Positions 30,378 through 38,031 of a DNA stretch of 63,734 nucleotides are shown piece by piece. The notes under the pieces are model-generated. The model worked only from the letters and a program-made list of their open reading frames with translations, had not been told where the DNA came from and ran no database searches. How positions within the stretch are numbered: position 1 is the stretch's first letter; the number at the start of each line of letters is the position of its first letter. Source of the stretch: Acidobacteriota bacterium (GTDB taxonomy: Bacteria > Acidobacteriota > Terriglobia > Terriglobales > Acidobacteriaceae); assembly GCA_021818585.1 (NCBI GenBank), contig JAKATU010000089.1, positions 1-63,734 on the forward strand. The letters are read 5' to 3'. The translations under genes were made by a program, and so were the position numbers.

Positions 30378-30728
30378 ACAAGGATCTCCCTCAATTAATG
30401 TAGCAACTCCAAGGCGCAGACCAACCGGCAGGAAGTAGAGCGGAAATCGAAAACGACATTGCGACCTGCGCTGCCTGGCTATTTTTTTGCTTTTTTTCGC
30501 AGGCCAGCTTAGTCGGCAGAAAGTAGAAATTACCGCTGAAAGAAGTAAGAAGTACGCAAAATGTGTAACTTCGATGCTCATGTGATCACTTCTGCGACAC
30601 CATGACAAGCCGTTCATGAATAAAGACTTAAGGCTTTGAAGATGACAAAAAGTACATGAAACTTATTCGGCGGAATGTGTTCTAACAGGCAGAGACAAAT
30701 TGGGGCAAACCCATGAGGAGGTCTCCAG
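30378..30728. other. Divergent intergenic region between murC and the first inserted gene
   Basis: This 351-bp stretch should hold the murC promoter on the minus strand and the promoter of the secreted protein on the plus strand. It is visibly richer in A and T than the flanking genes. It contains T-rich runs near 30483-30500 and the conserved leader described separately. No gene was seen and no core promoter could be assigned with confidence. The string AATAAAGACTTAAG at 30619-30632 resembles AATAAAGCTTAAG at 31276-31288 upstream of the paralog. Confidence 0.5.
30692..30728 (+). promoter_or_regulatory. Conserved 5' leader, copy 1: nested hairpin with ribosome site
   Basis: The leader can pair GAGAC (30692-30696) with GTCTC (30721-30725), enclosing a smaller TGGG / CCCA hairpin (30701-30704 with 30710-30713) and the GAGGAG ribosome site (30715-30720). 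The start codon follows 3 nt later. The same arrangement precedes the paralog at 31451, which suggests selection on the RNA, perhaps to control ribosome access. Its regulatory action is inferred only. Confidence 0.5.
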
Positions 30729-31139
30729 ATGAAACTCAATCGAGTGTTTTCCACGTTAGTTCTTACTGGTCTCTTGAGCGGAGCTACTATGGTTGCCCAG
30801 GCTCAGACGCGCATCTTCTTCGGCTTCGGCGGTGGGCGCGGTCCTGTGGTCGCAGCGCAGTACTACCAGCCGCCTTGCCCGGGTCCTGGCTACGTTTGGG
30901 TGGGAGGGTATTACAACGGCCCTTACTATGTGCAGGGTTACTGGCGCCGCGGCGACGATGACGACTATGGCCGCGGCTACTACCCCGGCGGCTATTACGG
31001 CTACTATGGCCGCGGCTACTACCGCGGAGATGATGATAACCACTGGCGTCGCGGCGACGACTGGCGCGATCGCGGATGGAGAGGCGATGACCACCACGAT
31101 AACGGCTGGCACCGCGGATGGGATCATCACGATCACTAA
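30729..31139 (+). CDS. Secreted Gly/Tyr/Asp/His-rich protein (YXWGXW-repeat type), paralog 1
   Basis: The 136-residue product has a signal peptide (MKLNRVFSTLVLTGLLSGAT, cleavage after about AQAQ, residue 26). Next comes PGPGYVWVGGYYNGPYYVQG, resembling the YXWVPGYW repeats of Pfam YXWGXW proteins. The C-terminal half is low complexity, with GRGYYPGGYYGYYGRGYY and then Asp, His, Trp and Arg in mixtures such as DDWRDRGWRGDDHHDNGW. It lies between murG and murC on the opposite strand to the dcw cluster. It is a paralog of the next gene. A surface or metal-binding role is possible but unproven. Confidence 0.75.
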   Translation: MKLNRVFSTLVLTGLLSGATMVAQAQTRIFFGFGGGRGPVVAAQYYQPPCPGPGYVWVGGYYNGPYYVQGYWRRGDDDDYGRGYYPGGYYGYYGRGYYRGDDDNHWRRGDDWRDRGWRGDDHHDNGWHRGWDHHDH

Positions 31140-31166
31140 TCGAGCGGCATAGGCGATATACCGCAT

Positions 31167-31199
31167 GCGCACCCGGAGCACTCCGGGTGCGCTTTTTCG
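31167..31199 (+). terminator. Terminator of paralog 1
   Basis: A perfect 11-bp stem GCGCACCCGGA / TCCGGGTGCGC with loop GCAC is followed by TTTTT. The stem shares GCGCACCCGG with the terminator at 31929-31956 of the paralog. Confidence 0.92.
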
Positions 31200-31291
31200 T
31201 GAGCGCGGACGCGATCCGGGCTACACATATAAGTAAGTCATGAGCTATTCCAATATGGTGGGTAACTTATCCTTAAATAAAGCTTAAGATC

Positions 31292-31327
31292 GCCCCATAA
31301 ATGCGCAACAGGCTTATTTTATGGGGC
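31292..31327 (+). repeat. Inverted repeat in the paralog 2 upstream region
   Basis: GCCCCATAAA (31292-31301) pairs perfectly with TTTATGGGGC (31318-31327) around a 16-nt loop and is followed by TTTTAG. It could be a second terminator that insulates paralog 2, or an operator. It is not present upstream of paralog 1. Confidence 0.6.
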
Positions 31328-31415
31328 TTTTAGCCGCTACCTGAAGATATCCTTAATTACGGATATATTTTTGAATTATTTGCGACTTATTTCTTGCCAG
31401 TTACTCAAACATGCA

Positions 31416-31450
31416 GAGACAAAATGGGGAAACCCGAAGGAGGTCTCATC
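31416..31450 (+). promoter_or_regulatory. Conserved 5' leader, copy 2
   Basis: As in copy 1, GAGAC (31416-31420) can pair with GTCTC (31443-31447), enclosing GGG / CCC (31427-31429 with 31433-31435) and an AAGGAGG ribosome site (31438-31443) overlapping the outer stem. The two leaders agree over about 40 nt, starting at GCAGAGACAAA, with small changes in the loops. Confidence 0.5.
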
Positions 31451-31900
31451 ATGAAACTCAATCGTGTACTTGGCATATTCGTTTTGACAGGCATTTTGAC
31501 CATAGCCTCTGTGGCAGCCCAGGCACAGACCAGAGTCATGGTGCGGTTCGGGTCCCCGGCAGCAGGCATCGCCGTTAATTACGCGCAACAGGCTCCCGGA
31601 GCCGGCTACACCTGGGTTTCCGGCTACTACAGCGGAGTGCAGTGGATTCCAGGTCAGTGGGTCTATCGCGTGGATTCTCGCTACCAGCGCAACAACTACT
31701 ACGGGAACCGGGATAACGGCTACTACAACAGTAATCGCCGCGACAACGGCAACGGGTACTACGGCAATAACTATGGCCGCTTCCAGAACGACCAGCACTA
31801 CGGAAACAACAACCGTTACCGGCAGAACAACGGCAATGATCGCAACAACGGTTGGCACGGCCGCAACAACCAGCACGACAACCGCGGCGGACGCCACTAA
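31451..31900 (+). CDS. Secreted Asn/Tyr/Gly-rich protein (YXWGXW-repeat type), paralog 2
   Basis: The 149-residue product begins MKLNRVLGIFVLTGILT and has a signal peptide ending near AQAQ, matching paralog 1 closely. PGAGYTWVSGYYSGVQWIPG and QWVYR correspond to the aromatic repeat block of paralog 1. The C-terminal half has diverged: it is rich in Asn, Tyr, Arg and Gln (NNYYGNRDNGYYNSNRRDNG) instead of Asp and His. So the head is conserved and the tail is free to drift. AAGGAGG precedes the ATG. An earlier in-frame start lacks a signal peptide and was rejected. Confidence 0.75.
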   Translation: MKLNRVLGIFVLTGILTIASVAAQAQTRVMVRFGSPAAGIAVNYAQQAPGAGYTWVSGYYSGVQWIPGQWVYRVDSRYQRNNYYGNRDNGYYNSNRRDNGNGYYGNNYGRFQNDQHYGNNNRYRQNNGNDRNNGWHGRNNQHDNRGGRH

Positions 31901-31928
31901 TGCGGCCCAATCCTGAGCTCGAGAACGC

Positions 31929-31959
31929 AGCGCACCCGGCAACTTCCGGGTGCGCTTTC
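31929..31959 (+). terminator. Terminator of paralog 2
   Basis: A perfect 11-bp stem AGCGCACCCGG / CCGGGTGCGCT with loop CAACTT is followed by only TT, so it may be weaker than that of paralog 1, with which it shares the stem core. Confidence 0.75.
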
Positions 31960-32192
31960 GTTGGTTTCAGCATGGCGCAAGATGAAGCAAAGATGACGCA
32001 AAACCGGCTGCACGGCCACTCCGCGTGCGGCATCTTATTGAAATATGGCGGCAGGCTGCGGCGGAGCAGGTTTTCCGCAACTTTTGCCGCGCAAAATCGT
32101 TTATAACATCAGGCAGGCATTTGAATTGCATGCCTCTTTCAGCAGCCAGACCCGGAATCGATGAGCAGCCGGCCTCTGGCGGGAGGATTGTG

Positions 32193-33107
32193 ATGCGCGG
32201 ATTTAGCTTGATTTTGCGATCGACCCTGATAGTCGCGCTACTGTCTGTTCCGCTGGCCTTTGTGCAACCAGCCCAGGCACAGATTTCCGTGGCCATCGGA
32301 ATTGGGCCGGTCTATGCCTACCCGGCGCCGGTTGCGGTGTATGGCCCGCCGACCTGCGAATGGGGCTACTACCCCTACTATCCTTACTCCTGCGCACCTT
32401 ACGGATACTACGGCGCGGACTGGTTTGACGATGGCATCTTCATCGGCGCCGGCCCGTGGTTCCGTGGATGGTATGGACGCCCCTGGGGCTGGGGATACAA
32501 CATCGGCTACTACGGCTGGTACGGCCCGCAGTACTGGTATCGCGATGATGATGATGACTGGCGTGACGGCTGGCGCGGCGGCTACGGCGGTTACGGTCGC
32601 TATGGCGAGGGATGGCATCGCGGCGACTACGGCGACCGGGCGCGCTATTATGGCGGTTACCACGGCGGCACCTACTTTGGCGGACACCCCAACTATCGCG
32701 GCGGCTACCAGGGTGGCCGTGTCGTCGCCGGCAACGGATTCCGGCCCGGCTACGGTGGTGGCTTCCACGGTGGCCCGGCACGCAACTTTAACAACCACGG
32801 CTTCCACACCGTTTCGAATTACGGCGGCGTAAGGCCAGCCCGTAACTTTGGCGGCGGACCCGCCTTTGGTGGCGGAGGTTTCCATGGCGCTCCCATGCGC
32901 TCCGGTGGTGGATTCCACGGCGGTGGAGGATTCCACGGTGCCCCGATGCGCTCCGGCGGCGGATTCCATGGTGGCGGTGGAGGTTTCCATGGTGGCGGTG
33001 GAGGTTTCCATGGTGGAGGAGGCGGATTCCATGGCGGCGGCGGATTCCATGGCGGCGGCGGTTTTCATGGTGGTGGCGGCCACGGTGGCGGTCACGGACA
33101 CCGGTAA
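32193..33107 (+). CDS. Secreted Gly/Tyr/His-rich protein with FHGGGG repeats
   Basis: The 304-residue product has a signal peptide (MRGFSLILRSTLIVALLSVP, cleavage near QPAQAQ, residue 30). Residues 40-180 are rich in Tyr, Trp, Gly and Pro, with an acidic patch DDDDDWRDGW. From residue 226 to the end the protein is almost only Gly, Phe and His: nine FHG units, including a 17-residue unit (GFHGAPMRSG plus Gly-rich spacer) present twice. GGGAGG precedes the ATG. It is not closely related to the two paralogs in its signal peptide but has the same character. Periplasmic or surface structure or metal binding is possible. Confidence 0.72.
   Translation: MRGFSLILRSTLIVALLSVPLAFVQPAQAQISVAIGIGPVYAYPAPVAVYGPPTCEWGYYPYYPYSCAPYGYYGADWFDDGIFIGAGPWFRGWYGRPWGWGYNIGYYGWYGPQYWYRDDDDDWRDGWRGGYGGYGRYGEGWHRGDYGDRARYYGGYHGGTYFGGHPNYRGGYQGGRVVAGNGFRPGYGGGFHGGPARNFNNHGFHTVSNYGGVRPARNFGGGPAFGGGGFHGAPMRSGGGFHGGGGFHGAPMRSGGGFHGGGGGFHGGGGGFHGGGGGFHGGGGFHGGGGFHGGGGHGGGHGHR
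32868..33104 (+). repeat. In-frame tandem repeat coding FHGGGG units
   Basis: Units of 18-21 bp such as GGTGGCGGTGGAGGTTTCCA recur in frame nine times, some identical at DNA level (near 32970-33015). This indicates recent slippage or recombination. Repeat number is likely to vary between strains. Confidence 0.85.
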
Positions 33108-33123
33108 TCTGATCCACAGAACA

Positions 33124-33154
33124 AGCCCCCTGCGAATGCGGGGGCTTTTTTTTT
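33124..33154 (+). terminator. Terminator between the FHG-repeat gene and murG
   Basis: AGCCCCC / GGGGGCT with inner pairing TGC / GC(A) is followed by a run of nine T residues. It ends the plus-strand cassette facing the murG 3' end. Confidence 0.92.
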
Positions 33155-33190
33155 GCTTAATGTGCTGAAGACTGCGAGTTGTGACTTGCC

Positions 33191-34270
33191 TCAGCGCGCG
33201 ATGTCGCGGACCATTCCGGCGATGACTTCCGCGGCGTCAGGATGCGCCAGCGTACACGCCGACTCAGACATGACGGCAAGCTGGTCGGGCGAGGCCAGCA
33301 GGTGGGTGAGTTCGCGCAGCAGCCGGTCCGGAGTGAGCTCGGCTTCCAGAATCATGATGGCGGCATTGGCATCGGCGAATACCTCTGCGTTCCTGCGCTG
33401 ATGGTCATCCGTAGCCTGCGGAAACGGAACCAGAACGGCTGGCTTGCCGGCGGCAGCCAGTTCGGCCACGGTGCTGGCTCCGCTGCGCGCCAGGAGCAGA
33501 TCGGCCGCGGCAAAACGAACGGGCATGTCGTCCAGAAAGGCATGCACTTGCCAGCGCGCGGGGTCTGCTCCGGATGCGGCGTAAGCGGCCTGGGTCGATT
33601 CCGCGTGGCGCGCCCCGGCCTGGTGCAGCACGGTGAGCCCCGGTACGGCTGCCAGCAGCGCAGCGATGATCTGCGGCATGCTCTGATTGAGCACGCGCGC
33701 ACCCTGGCTGCCGCCAAAGACCAGCAGATGCGGGTGCGCGGTTGTATCCTGCGCCGAGCGCGGCGGAAGGGCAAAAAACTCTCGGCGCACGGGAATACCC
33801 GTCACCCTCGCGTTGCGAAAGTAGGCGGCAGCGGGCGCAAAGTTCACGGCGGCTGCGGCGACGCGCTTCCCTACCAGACGATTGGCCATGCCGGGCACGG
33901 CGTTGGGCTCAAAGGCGAGCGTGGGAATCCGCAGCAGTTGGGCAGCCAGCATTGCGGGACCGGAAGCGTATCCGCCCACACCGATCACCGCATTGGGCCG
34001 GAAGTGCCGCAGCAGCGCTACGCAGCGCAGGATGCTCAATGGCAGATCGACCAGCGTGCGCATGCGCGTGAGCAGTGAGACATTGTTGAGCTGGCCGACC
34101 TTGATGAGCGTGAGCGGAAAGCCGGCCTGTGGCACCAGCCGCAACTCGAGGCCGCGCGGCGTGCCCAGAAACATAATCTCTGCCGGGCATTCTGCCTGCA
34201 ACTGGCGCGCGATGGCAATGGCAGGAATGATGTGGCCGCCGGTTCCGCCTCCGGCGATAAGCACCTTCAT
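33191..34270 (-). CDS. murG: UDP-GlcNAc:lipid I N-acetylglucosaminyltransferase
   Basis: The 359-residue GT28 enzyme converts lipid I to lipid II at the inner face of the membrane. VLIAGGGTGGHIIPAIAIA at the N-terminus is the first G-loop; GVGGYASGPAMLAA and FGGSQGARVLNQ are further family blocks, and ARSGASTVAELAAAGKPAVL binds the UDP-sugar. Its ATG overlaps the ftsW stop (ATGA). It is the last gene of the upstream half of the dcw cluster before the inserted plus-strand genes. Confidence 0.96.
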   Translation of the reverse strand: MKVLIAGGGTGGHIIPAIAIARQLQAECPAEIMFLGTPRGLELRLVPQAGFPLTLIKVGQLNNVSLLTRMRTLVDLPLSILRCVALLRHFRPNAVIGVGGYASGPAMLAAQLLRIPTLAFEPNAVPGMANRLVGKRVAAAAVNFAPAAAYFRNARVTGIPVRREFFALPPRSAQDTTAHPHLLVFGGSQGARVLNQSMPQIIAALLAAVPGLTVLHQAGARHAESTQAAYAASGADPARWQVHAFLDDMPVRFAAADLLLARSGASTVAELAAAGKPAVLVPFPQATDDHQRRNAEVFADANAAIMILEAELTPDRLLRELTHLLASPDQLAVMSESACTLAHPDAAEVIAGMVRDIAR

Positions 34271-35358
34271 TCCACTTCCCGGGTAATGCTGAGCAGTACG
34301 CCCATGCAGCAGAGCATGATGATGAGCGAAGTGCCGCCGTAGGAGATAAACGGCAGCGTGATGCCCTTGGTCGGCAGAAGGTCAATCACCACGCTGATAT
34401 TGAAAAAGGCCTGGATGAGGATCGCCGAGGTAAGGCCAAAGGCCGTGAAGCGCGCAAAGGGATCACGTGACAGGATTGCCGCGCGGAAGCCGCGGTAACC
34501 GATGTAGACGAAGAGGCCGACGATGGCGATGGCGCCGATGAAGCCCAGTTCCTCAGAGATGTTGGCGAAGATGTAGTCGGTTTGCGGCTCGGGCAAAAAG
34601 AAGAGCTTCTGGCGGCCTTCCATGTAGCCAAGCCCGTAGAGCCCGCCGGTGCCCACGGCAATGAGCGACTGAATGATGTGGAATCCCTTGCCGAGCGGGT
34701 CAGCTTCCGGATTCAGGAAGGCCAAGAGGCGCTCGCGACGCCAGGCCACGCGAAAAAGCATCCAGTAAAGAATCGGCGTGGAGGCCAGGAACGCGGCGGC
34801 AATCCAGCGCAGGCGCAGCCCGGCCAGATAGAGCAGCAGCGTGGTGACGGCCGCCAGCACCATCGCGGTGCCGAGATCCGGCTCCTTCAAAATGAGCAGC
34901 GTAAAGACGAGGCTGGGCAGCGCGGCCGGCAGGATGGTGTTGCGCAGGTCCTCCATGGAGTGCATGCGGTTCTGCAAAAACCACGCAATGAACAGCACGG
35001 CCACGGGCGTGGCCATCGCAGAAGGCTGAAACGAGAAAATGCCGAAGCGAATCCAGCGATGCGTGTTGTGCGAATCTCTCATGAAGAATGCCGAGAGCAA
35101 CGTGAGCACCGTAACACCCACCATGGGAAAGATGACGTTGGGGCGGTTCAGGCGGCGGTAGTCCAGTTGCATGATGCCGGTCATGCAGGCCAAGCCAGCC
35201 AGTGCGTAAATGGATTGGCGAATGAGAAAGGTGTAGGGCGAACCGTACCGCACTTTGGACAGCACAGCGGAGGCGCTGAAGACCATCAGCAGACCGACGA
35301 CGACGAGGATCAGCGTTGCATAGAAGAGTGATTTGTCTACGCCGACGCGTTTTGCCAT
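34267..35358 (-). CDS. ftsW: Septal peptidoglycan polymerase FtsW (SEDS family)
   Basis: The 363-residue membrane protein has about ten helices. SEDS hallmarks are visible: MVFSASAV near the first helix, HRWIRFG, FQPSAMA, LKEPDLGTAMV, GLGYMEGRQKLFFLPEPQTD (extracellular loop) and the C-terminal LPFISYGGTSL. It polymerises lipid II with the partner class B PBP encoded upstream. It overlaps murD by 22 bp and murG by 4 bp, so the three are tightly linked. Confidence 0.95.
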   Translation of the reverse strand: MAKRVGVDKSLFYATLILVVVGLLMVFSASAVLSKVRYGSPYTFLIRQSIYALAGLACMTGIMQLDYRRLNRPNVIFPMVGVTVLTLLSAFFMRDSHNTHRWIRFGIFSFQPSAMATPVAVLFIAWFLQNRMHSMEDLRNTILPAALPSLVFTLLILKEPDLGTAMVLAAVTTLLLYLAGLRLRWIAAAFLASTPILYWMLFRVAWRRERLLAFLNPEADPLGKGFHIIQSLIAVGTGGLYGLGYMEGRQKLFFLPEPQTDYIFANISEELGFIGAIAIVGLFVYIGYRGFRAAILSRDPFARFTAFGLTSAILIQAFFNISVVIDLLPTKGITLPFISYGGTSLIIMLCCMGVLLSITREVE

Positions 35359-36722
35359 GCAGCGGCTCCTCGCCTGGCAAGAACCGTGGTCTTGAAGGTT
35401 TGCCCTCGGTGTTCGTAGTTATCGAACTGGTCAAAGCTGGAGCATGCGGGCGCCAGGAGTACCACGTCGCCCTTTTCGGCGGCTTCCGCGGCCAGCGAGA
35501 CAGCATTGTCGAGCGTGCCCGCGGAAACCAGCTTCACGGCGCCATCGAGATGCGTGATGATCTTTTCCGCAGCCGAGCCGATGGTATAGACCGCCTTGAC
35601 GCGCCCGGCCATCAGCGGGCGAAGCTGACGGTAATCGGAGTCCTTGTCCTTGCCGCCAAGGATCAAATGAATGCCGCTGGGGAAGGATTCAATAGCCTTG
35701 ATGGCAGCATCCACATTGGTTGCCTTGGAGTCGTTGTAGTAGCTCACGCCGTCGATTTCAGCGACAAATTCCAGGCGATGCTCCACGGCGCGGAATCCGG
35801 CGACGGCGGAGCGAATGGCCTCCGGCGCGGCCCCGGCAAGGCGTGCGGCGCAGACGGCGGCGAGCACATTTTCCACGTTGTGCGCGCCCTTCAGCGGAAT
35901 CTCTTCAATCTTTAGAATCGGTTCCGGCGCGGCCTGCTCCGAGGCGCGGAAGAGAACCACGCCTTCATGCACGAAAGCTCCCTGCCGGATGGCGCGCTTG
36001 CGGCTGAACCAGAAGACCTGCGATTTGGCACGGGCAGCGGCGCGGGAGGCCACGTCATCATCGGCGTTGAGGATGAGCATATCCTCGGCAGTCTGCACGG
36101 CAAAGATGCGCTCCTTGGCGGCAACGTAATTCTCAAAGCTGCCATGGCGGTCGAGGTGATCAGGGGTGATGTTAAGGATGACGGCGATGTCGGGGTGAAA
36201 GGTCTCAGTCGTCTCCAACTGGAAGCTCGAGACCTCAAGCACCGACCACACATCTTCGCGGGAGTCATCCACCAGGCCGATGACCGGCAGACCGATATTG
36301 CCGCCCACATGCACGCGCTCGCGCGCCTTCTCCAGAATTTTTCCGCAAAGGCTGGTGGTGGTGGTTTTGCCGTTGGAGCCGGTAATGGCGAGCACCTTGC
36401 CCTTGAGGAAGCGCGCGGCGAGTTCCACTTCGCCAATGATGGGAATGCCGAACTTCTGCGCCTGCGCCAGTTCCGGCGTGGTGAGCGGCACGCCAGGGCT
36501 CACGACGATGAGGTCCTGGCGGCGGAAGGTCAGCAGCCCGTGGCCGCCGGCTTCCACGGCAATGCCCTGCTCGATGAGCGCGGGAATGTCCTTGCCGAGC
36601 GCCTGTGCGCTGCGAATGTCGGAAACAGTGACCTGCGCGCCCCGGCGGCGCAGAAACAACGCAGCCGCAAGCCCCGATTTGCCGAGGCCCACGACGAGAA
36701 CTTTCTTACCTTTTAACTCCAT
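35337..36722 (-). CDS. murD: UDP-N-acetylmuramoylalanine-D-glutamate ligase
   Basis: The 461-residue Mur ligase adds D-Glu to UDP-MurNAc-L-Ala. VLVVGLGKSGLAAALFLRRR opens the UDP-binding domain and [18 protein letters not shown] is the ATP loop; NDSKATNVDA and LILGGKDKDSDY are typical of MurD. The ATG at 36722 (MELKGKKVLVVG) fits the family; an upstream in-frame extension does not. It follows mraY by 81 bp and overlaps ftsW. Confidence 0.95.
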   Translation of the reverse strand: MELKGKKVLVVGLGKSGLAAALFLRRRGAQVTVSDIRSAQALGKDIPALIEQGIAVEAGGHGLLTFRRQDLIVVSPGVPLTTPELAQAQKFGIPIIGEVELAARFLKGKVLAITGSNGKTTTTSLCGKILEKARERVHVGGNIGLPVIGLVDDSREDVWSVLEVSSFQLETTETFHPDIAVILNITPDHLDRHGSFENYVAAKERIFAVQTAEDMLILNADDDVASRAAARAKSQVFWFSRKRAIRQGAFVHEGVVLFRASEQAAPEPILKIEEIPLKGAHNVENVLAAVCAARLAGAAPEAIRSAVAGFRAVEHRLEFVAEIDGVSYYNDSKATNVDAAIKAIESFPSGIHLILGGKDKDSDYRQLRPLMAGRVKAVYTIGSAAEKIITHLDGAVKLVSAGTLDNAVSLAAEAAEKGDVVLLAPACSSFDQFDNYEHRGQTFKTTVLARRGAAAWQNASA

Positions 36723-36803
36723 ACAGATTCCTGTGACCCTTGCCTGCTGGACCGAAATCAAAGCCGGGCGCGGACACCAGTATTGTCCCACGCGGCACTT
36801 ACG

Positions 36804-37937
36804 TTAGCGAAGTTTCAATGTGGTCAGTGCAAAAAGTGCAAACACAAGCGCGCCAATCCAGAAGCGGACAATCACTTTGGACTCCGACCAGCCCATCAGT
36901 TCAAAGTGATGGTGCAGCGGCGCCATGCGGAAGATACGTTTTTTCCTGAGCTTGTAGCTTCCCACCTGCAGAATGACCGACAGCGCCTCCACGACGAAGA
37001 TGCCGCCAATGAAAGGCAGGAGCAGCTCCTGCTTGATGACCACGGCCATGGTGCCGATGGCGCCGCCCAGGGCCAGCGAGCCGACGTCGCCCATAAAGAT
37101 TTGCGCCGGGTGCGCGTTGTACCAGAGAAAGCCGATCGACGCCCCGACCATGGAGCCGCAAAAGATGGTGAGTTCGCCCACCAGAGGCATGCGCTGCAGC
37201 TCCAGATAATCGGCGAAGACCGCGTGGCCGCTGACGTAGGTGAGCACGGTGAGCGCGCCCGCGGCGATGATGGTGCAGCCGATGGCGAGCCCATCCAGCC
37301 CGTCCGTAAGATTCACGGCGTTGCTCGACCCCACGATGACGAGGATCACAAACAGCACAAAGGGGATAAAGGCCAGCAGCCCGAAGTGCGGAATCTGAGC
37401 CAGCGCGGGAATGGTGAAGCGCGGCCGCAGATTTTTGAAGAACGGCACCATCAACTGCGTGCTGTAGTTGCCCTGCCACTCCAGGTATACGAGCGAACAA
37501 CCCACCAGCGCCGAAGCCAGGATCTGCAGGCCCATCTTGGCGCGGGCAGAAAGACCCAGATTGCGGCGGTGGACAATCTTGATGTAATCGTCGGCAAAGC
37601 CGATGGCGCCAAAGGCCATGGTGGAAAGCGTAACGACCCACACCAGCGGATCGGAAAGATCGGACCAGAGCAGCGTGGGCAGCAGAATGGCCGTGCAGAT
37701 GAGCACGCCGCCCATCGTCGGCGTTCCGGCTTTTTTCTGGTGCGCCTGCGGGCCTTCTTCGCGAATGTACTGGCCAATCTGGAATTCGCGCAGCTTTTCA
37801 ATCACATACGGACCGATGATCAGGGCGATAAGCATCGCAGTCAGCGAGGCAAACGCCGTCCGAAAGGTGAGATAGCGAAAGATGCGAAACGGGCTGAAGT
37901 GCGGATAGAGCTTTTGATAAAGAAGCCAGTAGAGCAA
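36804..37937 (-). CDS. mraY: Phospho-MurNAc-pentapeptide translocase
   Basis: The 377-residue integral membrane enzyme makes lipid I. Diagnostic blocks are KKAGTPTMGGVLI, AFGAIGFADDYIKI (catalytic Asp pair), NLTDGLDGLAIG and MAPLHHHFELMGWSESKVIVRFW. The start is uncertain: a TTG at 37937 gives an N-terminus MLYWLLYQKLYPHFS that aligns with known MraY starts and has GGAGGA only 3 nt upstream; a TTG at 37964 would add nine residues. No good ATG exists. Confidence 0.93.
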   Translation of the reverse strand: MLYWLLYQKLYPHFSPFRIFRYLTFRTAFASLTAMLIALIIGPYVIEKLREFQIGQYIREEGPQAHQKKAGTPTMGGVLICTAILLPTLLWSDLSDPLVWVVTLSTMAFGAIGFADDYIKIVHRRNLGLSARAKMGLQILASALVGCSLVYLEWQGNYSTQLMVPFFKNLRPRFTIPALAQIPHFGLLAFIPFVLFVILVIVGSSNAVNLTDGLDGLAIGCTIIAAGALTVLTYVSGHAVFADYLELQRMPLVGELTIFCGSMVGASIGFLWYNAHPAQIFMGDVGSLALGGAIGTMAVVIKQELLLPFIGGIFVVEALSVILQVGSYKLRKKRIFRMAPLHHHFELMGWSESKVIVRFWIGALVFALFALTTLKLR

Positions 37938-38031
37938 ACTTCCTCCGGCAAAGTGAACAGGCAATCATGCCTATCTTAACGCGGACCGCACGCCGCTGGC
38001 CTGTGCATCATGCGCGGAGGAATCGGGCTGG

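Larger units (their letters stand above)
31140..31450 (+). other. AT-rich intergenic region between the two paralogs
   Basis: The 311-bp region holds the terminator of paralog 1, an AT-rich segment (about 31205-31400), a separate long hairpin at 31292-31327 and the leader of paralog 2. Its composition differs from nearby coding DNA. No gene was seen. Confidence 0.5.

Noticed and set aside
32868..33104. Possible CRISPR or satellite array
   Set aside because: The repeat units are contiguous, in frame and code FHGGGG; there are no unique spacers and no cas genes.
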